A DNA stretch of 64,000 nucleotides from Bradyrhizobium icense (GTDB lineage Bacteria; Pseudomonadota; Alphaproteobacteria; Rhizobiales; Xanthobacteraceae): positions 7,616,001 to 7,680,000 of the forward strand of contig NZ_CP016428.1 in assembly GCF_001693385.1 (NCBI RefSeq), written 5' to 3'. Each line of letters starts with the position of its first letter. The stretch's first letter is position 1. The translations under genes were made by a program, and so were the position numbers. This document shows, in pieces, positions 11,602 through 23,508 of this stretch. The notes beneath the pieces were generated by a model. It worked only from the letters and a program-made list of their open reading frames with translations. It was not told where the DNA came from and did not search any database.

Positions 11602-13107
11602 TTACCCCTCCCCCTCATCACTCGCCAGCACGCCCTTAACCGCCCTCGCCCAGCCCGCCAGCTTCCGTTCTCGTGTCGCCTTGCTCATCGCCGGCTTGAA
11701 GCGGTGTTCGAGCCGCCAGTTGTCGGCGAACCTTGCCGGCTCGGGATAGACGCCGGCGTTCAGCCCGGCGAGATAGGCGGCGCCTAATGCCGTGGTTTCC
11801 TGGATCATCGGGCGGTCGACCGGCGCGTCGAGCAGATCGGCGAGGCGCTGCATGGTCCAATCGGACGCGGTCATGCCGCCGTCGACGCGGAGCACGATGT
11901 TGGCGGCGGTTGCGTCCGGCCAGTCGGCGCGCATGGCGGCCCAGAGGTCGAAGGTCTGGTAGCAGACGCTTTCCAGCGCGGCATGGGCGAGTTCGGCGGG
12001 GCCAGTGTTGCGGGTGAGGCCGAACAACGCGCCGCGGACGCGCGGATTCCAGTAGGGCGCGCCTAAGCCCACGAAGGCCGGCACCAGATAGACGCTCTGC
12101 ATGGAATCGGATTTGTCGGCGAGCGGGCCCGTCTCGGATGCCTGCTTGATGATGCCGAGGCCGTCGCGCAGCCATTGCACAGCGCTTCCTGCGACGAAGA
12201 TCGAGCCTTCTAGCGCATAGGTGCGTTTGCCGTCGAGCTGATAGGCGATGGTGGTGAGCAGCTTGTTCTTCGAGGCGACCGGCATGGTGCCGGTGTTAAG
12301 CAGCGCGAAGCAGCCGGTGCCATAGGTCGACTTGATCATGCCAGGCGTGAAGCAGGCCTGGCCGATGGTTGCGGCCTGTTGGTCGCCGGCGATGCCGGAT
12401 ACTGCGATCGGGCCGCCGAACAAGTCGGGCACGGATTCACCGAACTTGGCGGAGGAATCTTTCACCTCCGGCAGCATTGAGCGCGGCACGCGCAACAGCT
12501 TCAGGAGTTCGTCGTCCCACTCGCCGGTGTGGATGTTGAACAGCAGCGTGCGCGAGGCGTTGGTGGCGTCGGTGGCGTGCACCTTGCCGCCGGTCAGCCG
12601 CCACAGCAGATAGCAATCGACGGTGCCGAACATCAGTTCGCCGCGGCCGGCGCGCTCGCGCGCGCCCGGCACGTGGTCGAGGATCCAGGCGACTTTGGTG
12701 CCGGAGAAATAGGGGTCGATGATCAGGCCCGTCCTGGCCGAGATCGTGGGCTCATGGCCTTCACTTTTTAATTTGGCGCAGATATCGGCGGTGCGGCGGT
12801 CCTGCCAGACGATGGCGCGGTGTACCGCCTGCCCCGTGGCGCGGTCCCAGACCACCGTGGTCTCGCGCTGGTTGGTAATGCCGATGGCGGCGATGTCTTT
12901 CGCTTTCAGGCCGGCCTTTTCCAGCGCCTGGCGGCAGACCTGTAACGTCGAGGTCCAGATGTCCTCCGGCTCATGCTCGACCCAGCCGGATGCCGGGAAA
13001 TGCTGCGGGAATTCCTGCTGTGCCGTGGCGGCGATGGAAATGTCGCTGCGGAACACCATGGCGCGTGAAGACGTGGTGCCCTGATCGATGGCCAGCACAA
13101 AGGACAT
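11602..13107 (-). CDS. glpK: Glycerol kinase
   Basis: A 501-residue FGGY-family kinase phosphorylating glycerol with ATP to glycerol 3-phosphate. The N-terminus [17 protein letters not shown] is the phosphate-1 loop; [49 protein letters not shown] and [18 protein letters not shown] are classic glycerol kinase signatures. Length matches the family. The start at 13107 gives the canonical N-terminus; an upstream extension of 29 residues is not conserved-looking. No glpD, glpF or glp regulator is adjacent, so it is either a single-gene unit or a displaced member of the regulon. It ends 70 bases from the low-GC islet. Confidence 0.96.
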   Translation of the reverse strand: MSFVLAIDQGTTSSRAMVFRSDISIAATAQQEFPQHFPASGWVEHEPEDIWTSTLQVCRQALEKAGLKAKDIAAIGITNQRETTVVWDRATGQAVHRAIVWQDRRTADICAKLKSEGHEPTISARTGLIIDPYFSGTKVAWILDHVPGARERAGRGELMFGTVDCYLLWRLTGGKVHATDATNASRTLLFNIHTGEWDDELLKLLRVPRSMLPEVKDSSAKFGESVPDLFGGPIAVSGIAGDQQAATIGQACFTPGMIKSTYGTGCFALLNTGTMPVASKNKLLTTIAYQLDGKRTYALEGSIFVAGSAVQWLRDGLGIIKQASETGPLADKSDSMQSVYLVPAFVGLGAPYWNPRVRGALFGLTRNTGPAELAHAALESVCYQTFDLWAAMRADWPDATAANIVLRVDGGMTASDWTMQRLADLLDAPVDRPMIQETTALGAAYLAGLNAGVYPEPARFADNWRLEHRFKPAMSKATRERKLAGWARAVKGVLASDEGEG

Positions 13108-13190
13108 GACGTTGCTTCCCCGAAGGATTGTTGGTTGCGCCAGAGGCAATCCGATTGGGAGGCGAAGGTCAAGTTGGGGACGATGGCACC

Positions 13191-13352
13191 TCACCCTCCC
13201 CTGGAGGGGGAGGGTCGACGCTCATGAAATGAGCGGCGGGGTGGGGTGACGGTCTGTCCTCTCGATCAGTGCCCGAGTGGAGAGATCACCCCACCCCGAC
13301 TCGCATTTCGCTACGCTCATGCGAGCCGACCCTCCCCCTCCAGGGGAGGGTA
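13191..13352. repeat. Palindromic intergenic repeat, family B, copy 2
   Basis: Left TCACCCTCCCCTGGAGGGGG and right CCCCCTCCAGGGGAGGGT are inverted ends; the centre contains GCGGGGTGGGGTGACGGTCT and its counterpart AGATCACCCCACCCCGAC. It separates glpK from the SDR gene. Confidence 0.8.
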
Positions 13353-13360
13353 AGAAGTAA

Positions 13361-14134
13361 CTACGTCGCCGCTGTCGTCACGCCGCCATCCACTACGATG
13401 GTCTGGCCGGTCATGAACGTCGAGGCGTCGGAGGCGAGGTACGCCACTGCACCCGCGATTTCGTCGGGTTCGCCGATCCGGCGCAGCGGCGTGGTGGCGG
13501 TGCGGCGCTTGAGGAGGTCGGCGTCTTCCCAGAGCGCACGGGCGAAATCGGTTTTCACAAGGCCCGGCGCCACGCAATTGACGCGGACGCCCTTCGGGCC
13601 CCATTCGCCGGCGAGGCTGCGGCACAGCGCGAAATCTGCCGCTTTCGAAATGCCGTAGGCGCCGATCACGGTCGAGCCGCGCAGGCCGCCGATGGAAGAG
13701 ATAATCACCACCGAGCCGTTGCCGCGCTCCGCCATCCGCGGGATCGCCAGCGCGCAGAGCCAGATGTTGCTCTTGACGTTACTGCCCATGATCTTGTCGA
13801 AGGCCTCGTCCTTGATGTCGAGCAGCGGACCGTAATACGGATTCACCGCGGCATTGCAGACGAGGATGTCGACCTTGCCGTAGTGCTTGGTCGTGCCTGC
13901 GATCAGTGCCTCGACTTCCTCGCGGCGTGAGATGTTGCAGGGAATGACATGGGCATCGCCGCCCGCCTGCTTGATGCCTTCGGCGACCTCGTGACAGGCG
14001 TCCGCCTTGCGGCTCGAGATCACGACCTTCGCGCCGAGTTTGGCCAGCAGTTCGGCGGAAGACCGGCCGATGCCGCGGCTGGAGCCGGTGATGACGGCGA
14101 CTTTGCCGGTGAGATCGAACGGGGTGTTTTTCAT
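13361..14134 (-). CDS. Short-chain dehydrogenase/reductase at the end of the pim-type operon
   Basis: A 257-residue classical SDR. The NAD(P)-binding loop is TGSSRGIG near residues 13-20, the NAAVNPYYG segment near 93 stands for NNAG, the catalytic serine is in IISSIGG, and YGISKAA carries the Tyr-x-x-x-Lys pair. It is the last gene on the strand after pimD, from which it is separated by a family C repeat, so it could be a 3-hydroxyacyl-CoA-type dehydrogenase working with the operon; that is inference. The start at 14134 gives the conserved MKNTPFDLTGKVAVITG N-terminus; longer forms run into the repeat. Confidence 0.85.
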   Translation of the reverse strand: MKNTPFDLTGKVAVITGSSRGIGRSSAELLAKLGAKVVISSRKADACHEVAEGIKQAGGDAHVIPCNISRREEVEALIAGTTKHYGKVDILVCNAAVNPYYGPLLDIKDEAFDKIMGSNVKSNIWLCALAIPRMAERGNGSVVIISSIGGLRGSTVIGAYGISKAADFALCRSLAGEWGPKGVRVNCVAPGLVKTDFARALWEDADLLKRRTATTPLRRIGEPDEIAGAVAYLASDASTFMTGQTIVVDGGVTTAAT

Positions 14135-14168
14135 TGTTTTTGTCTCCGCGTGGTCCACACACTCCACC

Positions 14169-14270
14169 GTCATCGCCCGGCTTGACCGGGCGATCCAGTA
14201 CACCGAGGCAGAAGTGATGATGGTGAACTCTCTGGAATACTGGGTCCCCCGCTTTCGCGGGGGATGACAG
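14169..14270. repeat. Palindromic intergenic repeat, family C/G hybrid, copy 2
   Basis: The left end CATCGCCCGGCTTGACCGGG resembles family G, the right end CTCTGGAATACTGGGTCCCC with CGCGGGGGATGAC is family C. It looks like a mosaic of two repeat types and lies between pimD and the SDR gene. Confidence 0.65.
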
Positions 14271-14284
14271 TCTGAATGCGGCAA

Positions 14285-15427
14285 CTACACCAGCCCGCCC
14301 GCGTCGGTAACGCGGCGGAGGTGGTAGTCGGTGTCGCCAAACGTATTCTCGATCATGGTCAGCCGCTTGAAGTAGTGGCCGATCTTGGCTTCCTGGGTCA
14401 TGCCGATGCCGCCGTGGAGCTGGATCGACTGCTGGCCGATGAACTTGCCTGACTTTCCGATCTGCACCTTGGCGGCGGCGACAGCGGTTGCTCGCTCCTT
14501 GGCGTCGTCGAAATCGGCCGCCATGGTCGCGAACATCGACATGCTGCGGGCCTGTTCGAGGGCGACGAACATATCGGCGGCGCGATGCTGCAGGGTCTGG
14601 AAGCTGCCGATCGGCACGCCGAATTGCTTTCGCGTCTTGAGGTATTCGACCGTCGTCTTCAGCGATTCGTCCATCGCGCCGACGGCTTCCGCGCACATCG
14701 CGGTGCGGGCTTCATCGACCACGCGCTCGATCAGCGGCAGGCCGTTCTCGGGATCGCCGATTACAGCATCTGCGCCGACCTCGACGCCGGTGAAGGTGAT
14801 GTCGGCCGCATGCTGCCCGTCTTGGGTTGGATAGCCCTTGCGGGTGACGCCTTTGGCATTCGCCGGCACGAGGAACGCGCCGATGCCGGTCCTGTCGCGC
14901 CGGCTGCCCTTGGTGCGCGCAGTCACGATCAAGGTGTCGGCTTTCTCGCCGTTGAGCACGACGAACTTTTCGCCGTCGATGACGTAAGCCGCGCCCTTCT
15001 TCTTGGCCGTGGTCGAGACATCGGCGAGGTCATAGCGCGAGTTCTTCTCGAGCTGCGCGAAGGCAAAGGTCTTGCTGCCGTCGATGATGCCCGGGATATG
15101 CGCGGCCTTCTGCTCGGCCGAGCCGCCATGGCGCAGGAAACCGCCGCCGACCACGACGGTGGCCAGATACGGCTCCAGCACCAGCGCCTTGCCGAGCGCT
15201 TCCATCACGATCATGGTTTCGACGGCACCGGCGCCAAAGCCGCCATCGGCTTCCGCGAACGGCAGGCCCAGCAAGCCCTGCTCGGCGAGCTTGCCCCAGA
15301 CGGCCTTGCTCCAGCCGCCCTTCTCCTTCTGGTACTTCTTGCGCGCATCGAAATCATAGGAGTCGGTCAACAGACCGTCGATGCTCTCCTTGAGAAGGCG
15401 CTGCTCCTCGGACAAATCAAAATCCAT
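14285..15427 (-). CDS. pimD: Acyl-CoA dehydrogenase, pimeloyl-CoA dehydrogenase small subunit (PimD-like)
   Basis: A 380-residue acyl-CoA dehydrogenase of the kind annotated as PimD. It has the N-terminal helical domain from MDFDLSEEQRLLKESIDG, a middle beta domain with YVIDGEKFVVLNG, and a C-terminal domain with KTRKQFGVPIGSFQTLQHRAADM and IQLHGGIGMTQE near 340, where flavoproteins of this family bind FAD. With PimC it would form the heteromeric enzyme that oxidises pimeloyl-CoA and similar dicarboxyl-CoA esters to enoyl-CoA. It follows pimC on the same strand after a family C repeat. The assignment rests on family resemblance plus operon order pimF-pimA-pimC-pimD. Confidence 0.85.
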   Translation of the reverse strand: MDFDLSEEQRLLKESIDGLLTDSYDFDARKKYQKEKGGWSKAVWGKLAEQGLLGLPFAEADGGFGAGAVETMIVMEALGKALVLEPYLATVVVGGGFLRHGGSAEQKAAHIPGIIDGSKTFAFAQLEKNSRYDLADVSTTAKKKGAAYVIDGEKFVVLNGEKADTLIVTARTKGSRRDRTGIGAFLVPANAKGVTRKGYPTQDGQHAADITFTGVEVGADAVIGDPENGLPLIERVVDEARTAMCAEAVGAMDESLKTTVEYLKTRKQFGVPIGSFQTLQHRAADMFVALEQARSMSMFATMAADFDDAKERATAVAAAKVQIGKSGKFIGQQSIQLHGGIGMTQEAKIGHYFKRLTMIENTFGDTDYHLRRVTDAGGLV

Positions 15428-15492
15428 GTTCGTTACTTTCTCCGGCTAACCAAATTCGTCGTCATGCGCGGGCATCCGCGCCCCACCCTCAG

Positions 15493-15585
15493 TCGTCATC
15501 CCCGCGAATGCGGGGATCCAGTATCCACCGGCGCTCTTCGTGAATCACGACTGCCGCGGCGTACTGGGTCCCCGCGGGGACGACG
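15493..15585. repeat. Palindromic intergenic repeat, family C, copy 3
   Basis: Left CGTCATCCCCGCGAATGCGG and right TACTGGGTCCCCGCGGGGAC-GACG are inverted relatives, separated by about 50 bases. It lies between the pimC stop and pimD start region. Confidence 0.75.
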
Positions 15586-15610
15586 TGCGTTGTTGTGACG
15601 CGATCTTGCC

Positions 15611-16801
15611 CTAAAGCCCCAGCACCGCCTTGGTGATGATGTTGCGCTGGATCTCGTTGGAGCCGCCGTAGATCGAGACCTTGCGGTTGTTGAAGTAGCT
15701 CGGAGCGATCTGTGCGGTCCAGTCCATGGTCTCGTTGGAGGCGTCGTCGCCATGCTCGTCGTAGGGAGCTGCGAACGGGCCGATCACTTCCATCAGAAGT
15801 TCGGTGGTGGTCTGCTGGATTTCCGAACCCTTGATCTTCAGCACCGAAGATGCCGGGTTGGGCTTGCCCTTGCCGTGCTTGCCCTCGTCAGCGACGACCC
15901 GGAGCTGCGTCAGTTCGAGCGCCTTCAGCTCGATCTCGCAAGCCGCGAGTTTTTCGCGGAAGCCCTGGTCCTCGATCACGGGCTTGCCGTTCGATTCGAC
16001 CTTGGAGGCGAGCTCCTTGATGCGGCGCAGCCGCTCCTTGGAAACGCCGACGCGCGCGATGCCGGTGCGCTCATTGCCGAGCAGGAACTTGGCGTAATCC
16101 CAGCCCTTGTTCTCCTCACCGATCAGATTCTCGACCGGCACCTCGACGTCGTCGAAGAACACTTCGTTGACCTCATGGCCACCGTCGATGGTCTCGATCG
16201 GACGGACGGTGACGCCCTTCGACTTCATGTCGAACACGATGAAGGAGATGCCCATCTGCTTCTTTGCCGTGGTGTCGGTGCGGCACAGGCAGAAGATCAT
16301 GTCGGCGTGCTGCGCCAGCGTGGTCCAGGTCTTCTGGCCGTTGATGATGTACTTGTCGCCCTTGCGCTCGGCTTTTGTTTTCAGCGAGGCGAGGTCCGAT
16401 CCCGAGCCCGGCTCCGAAAAGCCCTGGCACCACCAGTCGTCGACGTTGGCGATGCGCGGCAGATACTGCTTCTTCTGCTTCTCGTTGCCGAAGGTATAGA
16501 TGACCGGCCCGACCATGCTGACGCCGAAGGCGAGCGGCGCCGGCGCTGGATGCATCTGCAGCTCTTCGTTGAAGATGTAATGCTGCACCGAGCTCCAGCC
16601 GGTGCCGCCATATTCCTTCGGCCAGTGCGAGACACCCCAGCCCTTCTTGTTCAGGATGCGCCACCAGGCAATCATCTCGTCCTTGGAGAGGTGACGGCCC
16701 TCGACCATCTTGAGCCGCGTCTCCGGCGGCACGTTGTCCCGGAAGAAGGCTCTCACTTCTTCACGAAACGCGATTTCTTCCTTGCTGAAAGCGAGATCCA
16801 T
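15611..16801 (-). CDS. pimC: Acyl-CoA dehydrogenase, pimeloyl-CoA dehydrogenase large subunit (PimC-like)
   Basis: A 396-residue acyl-CoA dehydrogenase, the length usual for PimC. Visible marks are HWPKEYGGTGWSSVQ, CQGFSEPGSGSDLASLKTKAE (the FAD/substrate loop), GQKTWTTLAQHADMIFCLCRT, NERTGIARVG and the C-terminal SIYGGSNEIQRNIITKAVLGL. It pairs with the smaller PimD in oxidising dicarboxyl-CoA esters. The start at 16801 is backed by a strong GGAGG site six bases upstream; a longer in-frame reading enters the family A repeat and is rejected. It lies between pimA and pimD, in the position where pimB would precede it in the Rhodopseudomonas pim operon. Confidence 0.87.
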   Translation of the reverse strand: MDLAFSKEEIAFREEVRAFFRDNVPPETRLKMVEGRHLSKDEMIAWWRILNKKGWGVSHWPKEYGGTGWSSVQHYIFNEELQMHPAPAPLAFGVSMVGPVIYTFGNEKQKKQYLPRIANVDDWWCQGFSEPGSGSDLASLKTKAERKGDKYIINGQKTWTTLAQHADMIFCLCRTDTTAKKQMGISFIVFDMKSKGVTVRPIETIDGGHEVNEVFFDDVEVPVENLIGEENKGWDYAKFLLGNERTGIARVGVSKERLRRIKELASKVESNGKPVIEDQGFREKLAACEIELKALELTQLRVVADEGKHGKGKPNPASSVLKIKGSEIQQTTTELLMEVIGPFAAPYDEHGDDASNETMDWTAQIAPSYFNNRKVSIYGGSNEIQRNIITKAVLGL

Positions 16802-16851
16802 CGGACCCTCCTGTGAGCGAAGTTGTATTCTGTAACGCGAACTCTTTGTTT

Positions 16852-16973
16852 CCGTCGTCCCTGCGAACGCAGGGACCCATAACCACCGGCACCAGTTTTG
16901 CGAAAGCCGTCTCCCCAAGTGCCCCAAACCAGGGCCGCGGCGTATGGGTCCCTGCGTTCGCAGGGACGACGGC
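16852..16973. repeat. Palindromic intergenic repeat, family A, copy 2
   Basis: Left GTCCCTGCGAACGCAGGGAC is a perfect hairpin with an AA loop; the right end TCCCTGCGTTCGCAGGGACG is its complement. It fills the space between pimA and pimC where a thiolase gene might be expected. Confidence 0.8.
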
Positions 16974-16978
16974 GGAGT

Positions 16979-18670
16979 TTAGGAACGGCCTCCTGTTGCG
17001 GCTTGTTGTTTGATCGCTGTGGCCTGCGGCGGCGATTGCTGCTGACGCAATTCGTGGCGCGACAGCTTGCCGACCGGCGTGCGCGGCAATTCCGCGACGA
17101 ACTCGACGGCGGTCGGCAGCTCGTGCTTGCCGAGCTTGCCCGCGAGGAAGCTGCGCAGCTCATCGATGGTGAACGGCTGAGCGTCCGCGCGCAGCGTGAT
17201 GAAGGCTTTCGCCGACTCGCCGCGGTAATCGTCGGGGATGCCGATCACGATGACTTCCTGCACCGACGGATGGGTGTAGATCGCCTGCTCGATCATCTGC
17301 GGATAGACGTTGAAGCCGCCGGAGATGATCATGTCCTTCTTGCGGTCGACCAGGTAGAAATAGCCGTCGGCATCCATGTAGCCGACGTCGCCGGTCAGGA
17401 AGCGGTCGCCGACAAAGGCTTCCGCGGTTTCCTTCGGCAGGTTCCAGTAACCCTTGATGACGTTCGGCCCCCTGATGCGGATTTCGCCGGTCTCGCCGAC
17501 GGACAGCACCTTTGTCGGGTCGTCCAGCGACACAACGTCGATCTCGATGCCGGGCAGCATCACCCCGACCGAACCCGGCTTGTCCGGTCCATCCTCCGGA
17601 TGCGCGGTGCCAGCAGGGGACGTCTCGGTCATGCCCCAGCCGCTCCTCAGCTTCATGCCGACCTTGCGCTCAAAAATCCTTGCGACTTCCATCGGCAGCG
17701 GCGCGCCGCCCGAGCCGGCGGTGCGTAGCGATGAGAAATCACGCCTGTCGAGATCGGGCAGCGCGGCGATGGCGATCCACATCGTCGGCACGCCGGGAAA
17801 AACGGTGGCGCGCTTGACCTCGATGTCGCGCATCACGGCCTCCACATCGAAGCGCTGGTGCAGCGAGACCAGATTGCCGCGGCGGAGCGAGGAGAGCATC
17901 ACCACGGTCAGCGCAAAGATATGGAACAGCGGCAGCACGCAGATCACGCGTTCGATCGCGTTACGCGCGGCGCGTGCCGGCCTACCCCAGACGTCGTAGA
18001 TCGAGACCGCCGAGGTCAGGTTGCCATGGCTGAGCATTGCGCCCTTCGGCAGGCCCGTTGTGCCGCCGGTATATTGCAGCAAGGCGACGTCATCGGCCGA
18101 GATGGCAGGCCATTGGCTCGGCTTGGCCGCGCCGTCCGTGAATTGTTTGTAAGTATTGATCTTGGGATTGTCCGGCAGCGCCGTCTGTGGCGTGCCGACC
18201 TTGCCCCAATGATCGTCCTCGCAGACGATCAGCCTGTCGATCAGTCCTTTGTCGAGAAACTTCAGCGCGGTCGGAAGCAGCGCGGAGAGATTGCTGGTGA
18301 CGACGATGCGCGCGCCGGAATCGGTGAGCTTGTGCGACAGCGCGATTTCGCCGTCGAGCGGTGACAGGTGCACGACGCGGGCGCCTGCCTTCAGTGCGCC
18401 GAAGAAATTGATCGGATGATCCGGCGTGTTGCCGAGAAACAGGGCGACCGACGCGCCCTTGCCGTAGCCGGCGCGCAGGAAAGCGCTTGCGGCAACCTCG
18501 ACCTTGTCCTCCAGCCCGGCATAGCTGATCGGCTTGTCGCGGAATTCGAGCGCCGGGCGTGAGCCGAACTCGGCGACGGCGGTCGACAACAGATCGGGCA
18601 GTGTGCCGCGCGCGATCGTCTCGTCCCAACGGACGCCTTGCGGATAGAACTGTTCGCCGGGATGGGTCAT
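16979..18670 (-). CDS. pimA: Dicarboxylate--CoA ligase (PimA-like AMP-forming ligase)
   Basis: A 563-residue ANL-family acyl-CoA ligase that activates a carboxylic acid with ATP and CoA. The P-loop is LLQYTGGTTGLPKGAMLSHGN near residue 200, the A5 motif is SGWGMTETSPAG near 345, A7 is FLTGDVGYMDADGYFYLVDRKKDMI near 430 and the catalytic lysine region is LPRTPVGKLSRHELR near 540. The N-terminus (THPGEQFYPQGVRWDE) and operon setting match PimA, which activates medium-chain dicarboxylic and fatty acids. It lies between pimF and pimC. The C-terminal tail is rich in Gln and Ala. Confidence 0.87.
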   Translation of the reverse strand: MTHPGEQFYPQGVRWDETIARGTLPDLLSTAVAEFGSRPALEFRDKPISYAGLEDKVEVAASAFLRAGYGKGASVALFLGNTPDHPINFFGALKAGARVVHLSPLDGEIALSHKLTDSGARIVVTSNLSALLPTALKFLDKGLIDRLIVCEDDHWGKVGTPQTALPDNPKINTYKQFTDGAAKPSQWPAISADDVALLQYTGGTTGLPKGAMLSHGNLTSAVSIYDVWGRPARAARNAIERVICVLPLFHIFALTVVMLSSLRRGNLVSLHQRFDVEAVMRDIEVKRATVFPGVPTMWIAIAALPDLDRRDFSSLRTAGSGGAPLPMEVARIFERKVGMKLRSGWGMTETSPAGTAHPEDGPDKPGSVGVMLPGIEIDVVSLDDPTKVLSVGETGEIRIRGPNVIKGYWNLPKETAEAFVGDRFLTGDVGYMDADGYFYLVDRKKDMIISGGFNVYPQMIEQAIYTHPSVQEVIVIGIPDDYRGESAKAFITLRADAQPFTIDELRSFLAGKLGKHELPTAVEFVAELPRTPVGKLSRHELRQQQSPPQATAIKQQAATGGRS

Positions 18671-18697
18671 GGAATCCTTTTAGCTAGCTCAGCAATC

Positions 18698-18776
18698 GTC
18701 ATTCCGGGGCGCGCGAAGCGCGAACCCGGAATCTCGAGATTCCGGGTCTGGTGCTGACGCACCATCCCGGAATGAC
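18698..18776. repeat. Palindromic intergenic repeat, family D, copy 1
   Basis: CGTCATTCCGGGGCGCGCGA at the left and CCATCCCGGAATGACG at the right are inverted ends, with an inner hairpin CCCGGAATCT/AGATTCCGGG. A larger copy is at 61611-61727 and a short one near 32009-32045. It separates pimF from pimA. Confidence 0.75.
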
Positions 18777-18798
18777 GTCTCGCGAGAGCGCGCTCCCA

Positions 18799-20895
<2,097 letters not shown>

Positions 20896-20962
20896 GGAAC
20901 TCTCCCTGGATCGCTTGTTCTTGGATACCGCTCAACTTGCGTTGAGTGGCTACGGCTTCACC

Positions 20963-20981
20963 AATTTCGCACTGCGAAATT
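20963..20981. promoter_or_regulatory. Perfect palindrome in the pimF-iclR divergent promoter; candidate IclR operator
   Basis: AATTTCGCACTGCGAAATT is a 9-1-9 perfect inverted repeat in the 161-base space between the divergent pimF and iclR-type genes. IclR-family regulators typically bind short palindromes of this sort in divergent promoters. It is the only strong palindrome in that space. Binding is inference. A TTGACA hexamer lies at 20994-20999. Confidence 0.6.
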
Positions 20982-21056
20982 TAATTCCACATCTTGACAG
21001 GCAGGGTTATTTTGAAGCACGTCCCTTGTCAACGAGCTCATCAACAGCGGTAGGGA

Positions 21057-21920
21057 ATGAAGCGTCCAGGGAAGAAAGTGGCGACTGATCGCAGCTTTGT
21101 CGTCGCGCTCTCCCGCGGACTCGATGTGTTGCGCGCATTCCAACCCAATGATGGGCTTCTCGGCAATCAAGAACTCGCCGCCCGTACCAAACTGCCGAAG
21201 CCAACCATTTCCCGGCTGACCTATACCCTGACCAAACTCGGGTATCTTACACCCGTTCCGCGCTTCGAGAAGTATCAGCTCGCGCCATCAGCCATGGCGC
21301 TGGGGTATGCCGCCCTCGCCAATCTCGGCGTTCGGCATTTGTCCGAGCCTTATCGCGAAGCGCTGATGCGCGAGACCGGCGGCGCCGTCGCGGTCGGCGG
21401 ACGCGACCGTCACAGCATGATCTATTTCGGTCAGAGCCGCACCGGGCTGCTCGGCGTGCAGCTTGACGTCGGCTCACGCGTTCCGATCGCGACCACCGCG
21501 ATGGGGCGGGCCTATATCTGGGCACTGCCCGACGACGAACGTGCCTCGTTGTTGCGCGAACTACGCGACCACTACGGCAATCGCTGGCCCAAAATGCGTG
21601 ACGGCATCGAGCGCGCGGGCGAAATGCTCGCGCGTCACGGATTCACTATCTCTGCCGGCGAATGGCAGGACGATGTGCACGCCGTAGGTGTGCCGCTGAA
21701 GCTCAGCGACGGAACCGGACCGTATGCCTTCAATTGCGGCGCGCCCGCTTTCCGCTTCACGGAAGATCGTTTGATCAACGACATTGGACCTCGCCTTGTC
21801 ACGATGGTAAGGAACATCGAAGCAGCGCTGGGCGGCGCAGCACCACAATCAAAAAAATCAGAGAACAAGAAGTTGAAAGCAGGAGGAAGAGTTGCACGTT
21901 TGGCCGAGGGGATCAGATAG
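21057..21920 (+). CDS. IclR-family transcriptional regulator
   Basis: A 287-residue regulator with an N-terminal winged helix-turn-helix (SRGLDVLRAF near 18, NQELAARTKLPKPTISRLTYTLTKLGYL near 37-64) and a C-terminal IclR effector domain (VAVGGRDRHSMIYFGQ, VGSRVPIATTAMGRAYIWAL, ISAGEWQDDVHAVGVPL). It lies divergent from pimF and 69 bases ahead of livG on its own strand, so it probably controls the pim operon and possibly the transporter genes. The C-terminus has a Lys-rich tail beyond the usual fold. The effector is likely a dicarboxylate or its CoA ester; that is inference from position. Confidence 0.92.
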   Translation: MKRPGKKVATDRSFVVALSRGLDVLRAFQPNDGLLGNQELAARTKLPKPTISRLTYTLTKLGYLTPVPRFEKYQLAPSAMALGYAALANLGVRHLSEPYREALMRETGGAVAVGGRDRHSMIYFGQSRTGLLGVQLDVGSRVPIATTAMGRAYIWALPDDERASLLRELRDHYGNRWPKMRDGIERAGEMLARHGFTISAGEWQDDVHAVGVPLKLSDGTGPYAFNCGAPAFRFTEDRLINDIGPRLVTMVRNIEAALGGAAPQSKKSENKKLKAGGRVARLAEGIR

Positions 21921-21989
21921 CCTTCACCATGACCGGCAAAAATATTTGCGCGGTCATTCCCGCTCCGTGATCAGGGCGGGCGGGACGAG

Positions 21990-22783
21990 ATGACGCAGGC
22001 ACAGCTCGCGCGGGGCAATGCTCCCCTGCTCGCGGTCCGCGACGTCAGCGTCGTGTTCGGCGGCATCATCGCGCTCAACGGTGTGTCCTTTGACATGCAC
22101 AAGGGAAACATCCTCGGGCTGATCGGGCCGAACGGCGCCGGCAAGACGACGCTGTTCAATTGCCTCTCCAGGCTCTACCAGCCGTCTTCCGGCGACATCC
22201 TGATGGAGGGCGTCAGCATCCTGACGCGCCCACCGCACCGGATCGCCGAGATCGGCATCGGGCGCACCTTCCAGAACGTCGCGCTGTTTCCCAATCTCTC
22301 GGTGCTCGACAACGTTCGCGTCGGCACCCATTCCCGTTCCAACAGCGACATCATCAGCGACTCCTTGCGACTGGGCTGGGTGCGCCGTGGCGAGGCCGAA
22401 CTCAACAAGCACGTCCACGAAATCGTGACCTATCTCGGCCTCGATGACGTCGCCCACACCATCGTGTCAGGCCTGCCGTTCGGTACCCAAAAACGGGTCG
22501 AACTGGCGCGCGCTCTGGCCGCGGATCCCAAGATTCTGCTGCTCGACGAACCCGCCGGCGGTCTCAATCACGAAGAAGTCCACGTGCTCGGCGACCTGAT
22601 CAAGCGCATTCGCGACGAGCGCCACATGACGGTACTGCTGGTCGAACACCACATGGGTCTGGTGATGTCGATCGCCGACCATGTCGTCGCACTCAACTTC
22701 GGCCGCAAGCTCGCCGAGGGAACGCCGGCCCAGGTCCAGGCCGACCCGGATGTCATCAAGGCCTATCTCGGGAGCAAGGACCA

Positions 22784-22787
<4 letters not shown>
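21990..22787 (+). CDS. livG: ABC transporter ATP-binding protein, LivG type
   Basis: A 265-residue ATPase of the branched-chain amino-acid (HAAT) uptake family. Walker A is GPNGAGKTT near residue 47, the signature region is GLPFGTQKRVELARAL near 163 (an LPFGxQ variant of LSGGQ, common in this group), and Walker B is ILLLDEPAGGLN. The last residues VIKAYLGSKDQ are typical of LivG. It overlaps livF by four bases (ATGA), so the genes are translationally coupled. Despite the name, substrates of this family include aromatic acids and dicarboxylates; being next to a pim operon suggests the latter. Confidence 0.92.
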
Positions 22788-23497
<710 letters not shown>

Positions 23498-23508
23498 GGA
23501 GCGCAGCC

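Noticed and set aside
16802..16927. N-terminal extension of PimC
   Set aside because: It comes from the family A repeat; a strong GGAGG site supports the start at 16801.
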